Source of the DNA: Parasponia andersonii
Lineage: Eukaryota; Streptophyta; Magnoliopsida; Rosales; Cannabaceae
Assembly: GCA_002914805.1 (NCBI GenBank)
Contig: JXTB01000103.1
Coordinates: 153,660 to 217,659, forward strand
Direction: 5' to 3'
DNA: 64,000 nucleotides
The position numbers were made by a program, and so were the translations under genes. Below, in pieces: positions 1-9,936 of the stretch. The first letter of the stretch is position 1; every line of letters starts with the position of its first letter. The notes below the pieces were generated by a model. It searched no databases and was not told where the DNA came from. It was given only the letters and a program-made list of their open reading frames with translations.

Positions 1-270
1 GTTAGTTATAGTATCTACTAATTAATGCCTAAAAGAATTTTTTTCTGTTAAGACATGCGCATTCAAATTTCTTGTAATAAGAATATGATAGCCCACTTAT
101 TGGGATTAGGTTGATACATGATGTTTCTTAAGGGATGTTTCTATTATTTTCAGAAACTTGTACTCTTATTATAGCCAAATTTGGCTAGTTATTAATTTAA
201 TTCCATTGAGAAAACCTTCGTAAAAAGATTTTCAATTATAGACGGTAGCATTTACCATTATATCTTTGGT

Positions 271-334
271 AAATCACTTATTTACCACTATTATGAGGTA
301 GTATATAACTGGTATAATGGTAAATAAGTGATTT
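271..334. repeat. Perfect 17-bp inverted repeat (stem-loop)
   Basis: The left arm AAATCACTTATTTACCA (271-287) is the exact reverse complement of the right arm at 318-334, with a 30-bp loop. A third, imperfect relative of the arm lies near 569-590. This could be the core of a small MITE or foldback element. Confidence 0.7.
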
Positions 335-1355
335 ATAAATACATTTAGTTATTAGTTATTAATGCTCAAAAACTGGTTATGGGTTACTAGTTTTTTTTTT
401 TAGAATTAGATTTTTCCAAAAAAATAAATAAATAGTGGTATTTTTCTAAAAACTCCAGTACCAAATCTTTAAAAAAAAAAAATAGAGCTTATTATATTTT
501 TCCAATTATTTTCTAAAATGATTGTGTAAGGCCTAATTTTCACAAAGAAAAGCTTAAAGAAAGAGGAAAGTAAATCACTGGTTTATCACTTATTACATAA
601 TTTATTTAAATAAAAATAATATATAAATGGTATGAGTTAGTAGATGATTTGCTAAAGGGAAGAAGAACAGAGGAAGAAAAGAGATTACTTGTAAATCATT
701 GTTGAAAAGTAATATTAAACAAGTCAATACTTAAGCTTGCTTGAGACATACACACGTTGAAATATTTTTGTACGAACTAGCACAATCATTAATTATGATG
801 TCATGATTAAAGTATGTTATAAATAAATATGCAATTATGTATTAATTATACGTGATATTATTACTCCGATCATAATGAGATGGACATTTACTTACTTACT
901 AGCAAAAGGCCCGTGGGCTTTATCACCCACGATGTCTTGACTAGCCCATTAGCTAAGATTCCTCTTCTGACTACCTTTTGTATAAACAGACACTTAGTGT
1001 CAAATGTGGGATGTGCAACGAGTATGAGAGAAATGTGGGCGGAGCTCAAAAGCTCTCTTGTAAGCCTCGATTCTTGTTAATCTTTTATACTTAATGGAAA
1101 GAAGATGACAACTACAAGTTTGAGGGAAATGCTTACGAGGTAATGTTCAAACACTCAACAATACTGATATACCTCAAATCAAAATGTTTGTTTAATAATT
1201 GAATGAGCTATTGGATGTTAATTTGTATTTATGATTATTGTGCTCATCAACATTATTTTATTAAATTCGACAATACATATTTATAGTTATTTATTTTCTT
1301 TTACTAAATCAACTTACGTTCTTTGCCTAATCCCCAAATTCGCTAGATGTTTAGT

Positions 1356-1359
<4 letters not shown>

Positions 1360-1398
<39 letters not shown>
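1360..1398. repeat. (TA)n microsatellite
   Basis: About 19 uninterrupted AT dinucleotides. Open frames across it (Ile-Tyr runs) are artefacts of the repeat. Confidence 0.95.
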
Positions 1399-1401
<3 letters not shown>

Positions 1402-3289
1402 ATAGAGCAGCCTCCGTAAAAGGAGGGGGAAAAACGAAGAAAAAGAGATATTCAACAAAATTGAAACACTAGATTGACAATAATCCAATCATTTGCAATG
1501 AGAATTCTAAAAAACAACACCATGGATTCGATACCTGAAGACCAGATTCCAAAATAGAAAGCGAAGCCTCAGTCCTCATAGAAGCTACTACAACATCGAG
1601 AAAATTTGAAGATGAAAACCAGCCAAACAATGAGTATATAGATGGGGATTTTTCTCTTAATGAGAGCTTCCCTGGCCACCAAACCTCAAATTTCGTCCTC
1701 ATTTTCTCCACCTCCTATGTCAACTCACAGCGACGAGTAGACCGATTTCATTGCTGGAGCTCAGTAATGGCTAGTTTTCGGTGGCAATTAATCTCGCCCA
1801 TCCCTGTGACGTATGCTTCCCAGCTCCATGACAGTGAGGAGTCGTTTGGGAGCTGAGAAAGTGAGAGAAACTAAGTTGAAAATTTTGTGCTTTGCTTGGA
1901 CACAGTACAAAGGTGGCTCTAGATACGGGAGAGAAATAAATAATAGGAAAGGCAATAGATACAGGAGAGAGATAAATACTAGGAAGGGTAAAAGCAAGAT
2001 AAATGTTCGAGTTATGAAAAAGGATATTCATTGATAATATCTGTCAGAAAAAGTCATGCTATATACTTTCCTCAGATAAAAGTCATTGAAAAATGGAGAG
2101 AAAAAAAAAAAGCAAAAAGAGCCACCTGAAGAGTTTCATTTAAAGAAGCTAATTGGAATAACTTGTTTCCTTTGCCATAGTTGATTTCTAAGCTTTATAT
2201 TTTATTTCTACTCTTTTATTGTTATTTAGTGATTAATAGTATTATTTGAATTTCATTTTATTTTCTTCCATTTCCTAGTCTTAGATCTATGCGTCAACAT
2301 ATATGTCTTAAAATAGTTTCTATGAAAATAAATAATAGTTCAAAGAGAAAATAAATAAGTGTTAATAAATAGCTTGTTAACGCGTTAATAGTTTCTATGA
2401 AATTTAAAAGTACATTTTGCTGACGCATTATAGATTTATGTTTCGGCATATAGGTTTTTTTAAAAAAAACTAGTACATCTCCTAACTCTCTTTTGCGTTA
2501 GTAAAAGTCGGGCATTTTTTTAATTATTATCTATATGTTCGCCAATACATAGTTGAATTTGAGTCGACAAAGGATTACCAATAAAAAAAAACCTCTCTCG
2601 TGAGAAAAAATCTTAGGCACATATTTTTTTCAATAAAATTTTAAAATATCTTTCTTAACGCATTGTTAACGTTGTGTCGGCGAATGTTAAGCATTTTTTT
2701 TATTATCTATACTTTCGAACAATGTACCAAAAGAGAAATTAGGCTGAATATACTCCCTAATACCCCTATTTTGGCCTATATGCATAAGTTAAAAAAATAT
2801 TTGAAAAATATATATGTGGATGAAAATACTCTTACTAATACCTAAGAGAAAATATGCCTCAATTTCAAAAGAGTGTCTGTCATACTTTTCTCTAAATCTC
2901 TTCTTGAAATCTCTTGCTCTCTTTCTCTCTCCAATCGTCGTCATTATTGCTGCCTGAAGACCCACCATCTCCTATCGTCAAAAGAGCAATCGAGGAAGAC
3001 GAAAACTCTCTCTTTCATCTCATTCTCTGAAAAGCCGACAACCAGTCGTACCGTAAATTGAGAAAGACAAAAATCTATTGTGTCGCATAAATTGAGAAAG
3101 ACAAAAACCTATTGTGTCGCCTTGCCATAAATTGTAAATCTCTGTCACTATTAAGGATTACGTTGAGGAAAATGAGTCCCCAAAAGAAGGTAAGCAAAAT
3201 ATGATTTTAAGGTTTTACTTTTTTGAATTTAGGGCATTTGCAGCGGAAGCTAATTTAGAATTTGATTTAGTTAGATAATTTCTCGTTTA

Positions 3290-3700
3290 TGAGATAGTGA
3301 TTTTTAAAAATTTTGTATGACGTAATTTTTGACTTCATTTCGATGCATTTTTTATTTATTTCGTTAAAATTTCGTTCATATTTCGATAAGTATGGCTAAA
3401 AATAGTACCAAAAATTTTCAAAGTTAGATCGACAGTTTTTCGATGACATTTCGATGCCTTTTTCTCGTAGCCAGTAGCTAATCTTGTTTTGATTGTTTTC
3501 GATTAATTTTCGATTCCATTTCGACGTGCTCTGATTTTTTATACTTTTCGATGATTAATTTCGACCTCTTGGCTATTTGAGATAGTTTCTATAGGATTTT
3601 TCGATGACAATCTAAATGTCATTGAAATCAAAATGATCGAAATTTCGATCACTTTTCGACCTATTTTGATGCGTTTTGACTATATTTTAACTCAATTTAG
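3290..3700. repeat. Left TTTCGAT-rich subterminal region of the MULE
   Basis: The motif TTTCGAT and near variants recur many times on the plus strand, at irregular spacing. The same motif in reverse orientation clusters at the opposite end of the element (about 9295-9490). Confidence 0.65.
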
Positions 3701-6270
3701 ATGTTTTTGATATATGTTAAATTTGAGAAAATTTTGTATAAATTGCTTTATTCCTCTAATGTAGAACCAAAAGTCAAAGCTCCTTGTACCTTTGATGAAC
3801 ACTTTTCTGGAAGGGTCACTATAAAAAGAAGAACGGTAATGTCAAAGATTAAGGAGAGATTTGAGAAGTATGATTTGTTAGAGAGGGAAAAGCAATGCCC
3901 ATTCAAACAATTTTTTCTTGCTCCTTCAATGCAGGCATCGGGGGTACTTATACACCAACTATTATTAAGGAAGGTGAAATCCAAAAACCTGGCAAAGTTG
4001 TAGTTTTTCATTGGGGATAGCAACTTGAGATTCAGGCTTGGTGAGTTTGCCTTGATAACAGTGTTAAACTTTGACAAAGATCCAGATATTGTAAAGTACA
4101 AATCTATGTCTAGTAGTATGAGGCTCAAGGAGATATACCTGAATAATGAAGCTAATGTGAGATCCAGTGAATTAGAAGTTGCATTTCTAAATTGTGAAGA
4201 GAAGGAGGACATATGAAAATTGGGGTTTGTGCTACTTGGTAGATGGGCTCTTGATGGCACAAGAGTTAAGCACCAAAATTCTGATGAATATGTACTCTTT
4301 TGTGAAGAATAAGAAGCATTTTTTTTAATTATCTATGGGGAAGGTGATCTTACGAGAGAACTTTGCTAGTTTGAATAAGGACATGATGCATTAGAGGAAA
4401 AACTTCCTTCAGAAGATGAAAAAGAAAAAGAAAGCGAAGGAAGCTTAATACACGGTCTATGAGTTTAGTATTACTTTACAATATTGGGTTTATGAGGCTA
4501 TCCCCAAGCTTACTAGTGCATTTTCAAAGATTTTTGGTATCAAATCCCGAGGATGCTATCATAGATAAGCAATAAAATACCATCAGTGAAGGATTGTATT
4601 GATGTATTTAAGATTAAGAAAGTAAGTCCAAAAAATTAATTCTATTCAATATAATTAATTTTATAAATTCATAAGTTGATTAAACTTTATTTTGAACTAT
4701 TTTGCAGCTTGTCACAAAGGCGTTATTGAATCCACGAAAGACTGATAAAGAATTCTATGAACATATATATCATGATCCACAACATAATTTCGGTAGTACT
4801 GGAGTTGAGGAGGAGGGAATTGATGTTAAGGACGAGGACGAGAAAAAGAAGGAGGCTACTAAAGCAAAATAAGTTGCAGAGGAGGCATGCACTTTGATGC
4901 TACAACAAACGAAGTGAAGGCTGACATCGCTGAGTTGACGGCAAACCAGACTGAACTAAAGGTGAACCAGGTGATTGTCAACGATAAACTTGATAGGTTA
5001 TTGAAGATGATGGAGGAAATTGAAGCACATCGACAGCTAATTAGTTCTGATTTTGAGGCCACCCAATCAGATGTCCTTCCTCAAGAGTATCAGTAAGGTG
5101 AAGATATTGCCATATGGATTCCAACTAAGGAGCACACTCCTAAAGGGCAACAAACTCTAGGAGTGAAAGATGTACAACCAACTGAGGTGGCTACAGTTAA
5201 GTTTGGCAGGAAGAAAAGGGTCGCCCAATAATCCAAGAGACTCATTGACTACACTAATCCATCAAATAAGAAGTTCAAGTTTAATAATCTATGCAAACCA
5301 AACCCATTCTAGAAAATTGAAAAAAAAAACACAATTTGATACATTTAGGATATGGCTTGCAGGACTTATTAATAACCGAAAATCAATCCAGTTTCCCACT
5401 AGTGCTACTACTATTGGATTCTTCTTTGATCTGCGAACTCGTTAGAAATGGCTTTCAGATGAGATTATTAGATTTATAATTAAAATTTTCTTTGTTCATT
5501 TTGAAATCTTTTTCTATATTGACTTAAAAGCTAGTGTATTCTCTCCATTTACAGCATATTGATACGGCTTTTCAGTTGATACGAGAACGTTTTTGACTTT
5601 TCCCAAAAACTTATAGAAAGAAGGTTGCCCTTGCGAACATGGTCTACATTGCATACATGAATGGTCGGTGGAATACATTCCGAAAAACCTCCAATAAGGC
5701 GAAGTTTAAGTATAATGACCAGCTTACTGACTATGCTAAAGAAGATCCAGATAATTTTCAACATGGCTGGGAGGATGTTGATAAAGTTTACTATCCCTTG
5801 AACATCAGTTCAAATCATTGGGTTTTTATACAGATAAATCTTTCTGCATATATGTTCATGGTATATGACTCTAACCAAGCATTGTATGATGATACTCGTG
5901 TCGAGGAAGCCATGCGTCTAACAATAGAGATGTTGCCATACTTTCTACTGAATGTAGAAGGAGTCGCTGATCGCGATGATCTTGATTTAACTACAATGAT
6001 GAAACCTCATGATTTTGATTTTAGAAGGTTACCTCTCGATGCAGTGCCATAAACAGCGAAGAGGTAATTTAATACAATATAAGGATATTAACAAACATTT
6101 CTTCAATTGGTTATTTGACACTAACTAGATTTATTTGCATTTGCAGTGGAGATTGCAGCGTTTTTATTGTAAAGTACTTCGAATGTCTGTTAGCCGATAT
6201 TCTAGTGTTTGATATTGTTGATGATGTTATGCAGCATTCAAGAGACAAATTATGTGTAGATTTATTCTAG
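3701..6270 (+). pseudogene. DUF1985 / Ulp1 (C48) cysteine-protease-like gene of the MULE, broken
   Basis: The order of recognisable pieces follows transposon-borne ULP-like proteins. A DUF1985-like domain lies at 3701-4320 (motifs FDEHFSGR, LLRK, LRFRLGEFALIT); a YEAIPKL motif at about 4490; a charged coiled-coil-like stretch at 4887-5090; then a protease domain at 5540-6270. The protease shows NHWVFIQ (catalytic His), MVYDSN (Asp) and, after an 83-bp GT-AG intron (6064-6146), SGDCSVFIVKY with the catalytic Cys. Stops lie at 4001-4003 and 6050-6052, the latter where related proteins usually carry Gln, and there are frame breaks after about 4215. Ulp1 proteins process or remove SUMO-like modifiers; this copy cannot make a full protein. 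A possible tiny first exon (ATG at 3172, donor at 3190) is speculative. Confidence 0.8.
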
Positions 6271-6452
6271 CAGAAAATAGAGCCATAGGTGTATATTATT
6301 AATTTTTGTATAGTGGTTAGTTTTGCTCATTTATGTAAATAATTTTGTTTGGGACGGAGTAGTCGATGCATTATGTATGTATTATATTACTGTGCATACT
6401 CAGGTTAAAATTTGAAGTCAAAATGAATGAGATATAATTCAGTTTTTTAACT

Positions 6453-6930
6453 AGAGTCGAAATTCGATATAATTCATCACTGTTTTCGATGAACTTTCAA
6501 TGTATTTCAATGACTTTTCGATGAATTTTCAATCCACGCGACTACATATAAAATAGTCGAATTCGATGCAATTCGACACTATGTTCAATGCGATTTTGAT
6601 GCATTTTCAATGATTTTCGATTCACACAACTTAAAAGTGTAAACGTATAAAATAGTAAAATTCGATATAATTTGTCACTTTTTTATGCAACTTCGATGGA
6701 TTTTCAAGAATTTTTCGATTCATGCAATTTAAAAAGTATAGACATATAAAATAGTAGAATTCGATATAATTCGAAAATTTATTAATGCAATTTCGATGAA
6801 TTTTTGAGGATTTTTCTATTCACGCAACTTTAAAAGTGCAGACAAATAAAATAGTCGAATTCGATGTAATTCATCACATTTCAATGCAATTTTGATATAT
6901 TTTCGATGATTTTTCGAATATTGCAATTTT
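6453..6930. repeat. Five-unit tandem array, about 99-bp period, TCGAT-rich
   Basis: Units begin near 6453, 6553, 6652, 6751 and 6851. Each starts with ATAGTCGAATTCGAT-like sequence and ends in a run resembling AAAGTGTAGACATATAAA. The array lies between the convergent ULP-like and transposase pseudogenes, in the shared 3' region. Confidence 0.85.
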
Positions 6931-7228
6931 TTATAACATTATACCATTACAATAAAGTAAATAATATTCCAAACGTATTCCAACTAAAATATTTAAATTA
7001 TTCATTACAATGTTATACTTAAAATTCAGAAATTAAAATGATAAAATTAATAGTACAAAATTCTCAAGATACCTTATTTGTTGTTTATGCTTGTGTTGAT
7101 ACTTTATTTGAAGCTGTTGGCATTATGTACCTACAAATTGTCCGATTATGGCCTTTTTCCCTGCAACGGCTATAATGGTGTTGCATTTTGATCTTCTCCC
7201 TTTTCGACTTTCTATATTTTGTTTTCGG

Positions 7229-9177
7229 TCAGCCAACTTTTGATTTATAAGGAGGTGGTTCCACCACACGTCTGTTAATATCATCAGGTACGTCCCATTC
7301 TTTTTTATTTCCCACTAGATATATAGTCTCTGCATATGAGTGCAGCCATGCATCGATTGTATAATACCGGGAACATAAGGAGTATGGATTGATGCGTCGA
7401 CTCAGAGTGGCCGCCAATGCATGCGTACATCGCAGACCTGTTAAATCAAACCTCCTACAACTACAAGTCTTTGTCTGTAAGTTAGCAATGGCTTAATCCT
7501 TGATCTTGATCTTCTCAAAATGATGAAAAAAGTCACTCATCCGATAAGATTTTGCCGTCAAGAAATCTTCACTATGGCAATGATCAGTCTTAAATTTTGC
7601 TTGGATATTCATACCAATATGATGTATACAAGTTCCGTCGTGTGCTTCACGGAACACAGTCAGCAATGCATTTGCAATACTTAGGTGTCAGTCCAATACA
7701 AAGACCAAGTTCTCAACGTCTCTAATTGCTTCATTTAATTTCACAATAAAATATATCCAGGAGTCGTTATTCTCTGAGTCGACTGCTCCATATGTAACAT
7801 GATACAACTGCCTGTCTGCATCTTATGCAATCGCAGCCAACATCGTCCTTCCACAATTTGTTTTTAAGAAGGATCCATCCACATACAGCACGGGACAGCA
7901 TGCTACTCTAAAGTCTTAAATATATGTACTTAGTGACATGAAGAAATACTTGAAACGTCCCATCTCATCGGTCTCTAAATGTGTTATTATTCGTAGATTA
8001 GTCTTCTCTAACATATATAGGTAAGATGACATCTTTTGGTATGAACTATCTAATGTTCCCCTCACATATAGAAGTGTCTTTCCCTACATCTCTATGCCTT
8101 TTCATATGTCATGTTAATCCCATAGTCTTTAGAGAAATCGTTGATAATTGATCGAGGGGCATAATTAGGATTAGCTGGATTTGTATACTTTTTCTTAATG
8201 CAATGTCTAATAACCCATGTTGCTGCTTGTCTATTATCCTTATGCCTTATTGCCAACGAACATGTGTGTTTAGACACATTTCTTCGCACTTCAAACATGT
8301 CAGATTGTTCCATCTTTCTAGCTCACAACCATCACGTACAATTGTCGTCTATACATATTATAAATTAGCAGTCTTTACCTGACTTTTTCACCTTGAACTC
8401 AAAATTAGACTTCATTGCATGTAAGTACAGCTTCAACTTCAAGTCTTCCTTATTCTCCAAAAGTTGACCAATCACGATTTTCACTGAATTAAAAGATCCA
8501 GCGAACAAGTTGTTAGGGGTTCCCTGCAGTAATTCTCCCTCTGAAAATAGGAAAGCACTCCACTTCACTGCATTATCTACTATTCTTACTCTACGTACTC
8601 AACTACTTGAAGTCCTTGGTGTTGTCGTTGGAGTCTTAAGTACATAATCAAAGCATTTCTTTAACTCTTCTGGATGCATATTTTTCACACCAAAACCCCA
8701 ATTATAGTAGTTGTCACTATCATCCCTTTTCGGTGGACATATTTCTGGAGGACACGATGCCACTGCAGGTGGAGTTGGATCTACCTCTTAGTCATTTATT
8801 TTCTCTGCACCTATTTCAGGCACAAATAAAGTATTTTAACTACAACTCTTACCCATAGGTCTCAACTTCGATAAAATGGACAAACATAAAGGAATATGAT
8901 TCTGAATAAAGTAAAATATCTCTTTAGGCTAAAGTTCTAAGTTACTATCACTAGTAATCTTCATTGGAGGAATAGGGATTCCATCTCCACCACTATATTT
9001 ATAAACAACCTTAAGTTCTAAATCAAAACGATTTTTATCAACTCCAATCACCTCATATAGTTTATCTACAAGAGTCACAAAAGTTATACATTTCCATACA
9101 CCCATGGCCTTACTTTCTTTAGCAATATAAGACCATAATATTTTCTCTAACGGAAACATCCATTCACTGTTATACAA
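7229..9177 (-). pseudogene. MuDR-type MULE transposase, broken
   Basis: Reading leftward on the minus strand, the fragments follow the MuDR order. A PB1-like N-terminal domain lies at 9177-8929 (FVTLVDKLYEVIGVD); a MuDR DNA-binding domain at 8568-8092 (KFEFKV-like, then MFEVRR, HTCSLAIRHK and a WVIRHCIKKKY segment); the DDE core at 8090-7500; and a SWIM zinc finger CSCRRF...LRCTHALAA at about 7460-7400, followed by the usual C-terminal YCSRYYTIDAW-like region. The first catalytic Asp (VDGSFLK) is at 7877-7879 and a second (VFVLD) near 7690, but the segment expected to hold the catalytic Glu is missing: HHFEKIK runs almost directly into the zinc finger. In-frame stops occur in several places, for example just before DFRVACC. 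Confidence 0.85.
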
Positions 9178-9294
9178 AATTATGATATTGAAATGTGGCT
9201 CTGTAGATGAAACAGAAAAAAGAAATCAGATTCATCTGGTATGCAAAATCAACATATATATCATAAAATGTAAAAAGAAGAATCTATATTTTCT

Positions 9295-9490
9295 AGCCAT
9301 CGAAAATTGGTCGAAATGAGCTTGAATATAATCAAAATACATTGAAATTGATCGAAAGAAAAATAATTGAAATAATCATCGAAAATAGGTTGAAATTTCG
9401 ACTATCATCAAATTATAGTCGAGAAATTCCTACGTCTCAGATTTTATCGAAATATGGTCGAAATGACCTCAAAAATTCGATGTTTATCGT
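9295..9490. repeat. Right ATCGAAA-rich subterminal region of the MULE
   Basis: The motif ATCGAAA and variants (GGTCGAAATGA occurs twice) recur in the orientation opposite to the cluster at 3290-3700. This supports an inverted subterminal arrangement and places the right end of the element just before the PPR gene. Confidence 0.6.
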
Positions 9491-9936
9491 AAAACAGACT
9501 TATTTTTTTCTAGAATTTTACAAATATTTCTAGAAAATGACTTATAATGTATAAATTATGTTCGTAACATATCAATACTCAGTTAAAAACTATTTTAAAT
9601 AATACCATAATATTTAAACACATAAATTACGTACTCATTTTATGGATTTCTGTCCTCATTTTTATTGCAAGTATTTTTTCAACTTCTATCATTTTTTTTT
9701 CTGCTCTTAGAATTTCAGTTCTTTAGATAATGTGAAAATTTCAACAATAAAATTAGAATAAAGATCGTAAAGATATAAAAAGAAAAATGAGGAGCTACAA
9801 CTAAACTAAAGAAGAGACCAGCGGTATATATCTTATAAAACTAAAATTTTTATCAAGAAAAACAGAGGAGTAAAAATATGCCTAATACTATCCATATTTA
9901 ACCTAAAACTCACCCATTCCGGATTTAAAATTTAAA

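Larger units (their letters stand above)
1..2735. other. AT-rich intergenic region
   Basis: No convincing gene is visible. The stretch holds poly-A/T runs, a palindrome at 271-334, a (TA)n tract at 1360-1398, and a degenerate pair of related segments near 2500-2560 and 2690-2730 (both contain CATTTTTTT followed by a TATTATCTATA-like block). A minus-strand reading frame at 1469-1711 (about 80 codons) has a plausible splice donor after CTTCAG but matches no family I recognise. Part of 340-560 resembles 49740-50000, so a dispersed non-autonomous repeat is likely. Confidence 0.5.
2739..9885. mobile_element. Degenerate Mutator-like element carrying a ULP1-like gene
   Basis: The interval holds two convergent pseudogenes: a DUF1985 plus Ulp1-type protease gene on the plus strand and a MuDR-type transposase on the minus strand. 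MULEs that carry ULP1-like genes are known in plants (the Kaonashi group in Arabidopsis and relatives in melon). TTTCGAT-type motifs are dense at about 3290-3700 and occur in the opposite orientation (ATCGAAA) at about 9295-9490, as expected for subterminal inverted repeats. Ends are tentative: TTAGGC...ACTCC at 2739 and its imperfect inverse ending at 9885. I see no 9-bp target duplication. Many in-frame stops and a transposase deletion indicate an old, immobile copy. Confidence 0.75.

Noticed and set aside
880..1080. 66-codon plus-strand frame
   Set aside because: Short, unrecognised, and not flanked by splice or promoter signals.
1771..2034. Overlapping frames of 69-86 codons on both strands
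   Set aside because: Low-complexity repeats of Arg/Lys or Ser/Phe; no homology recognised.
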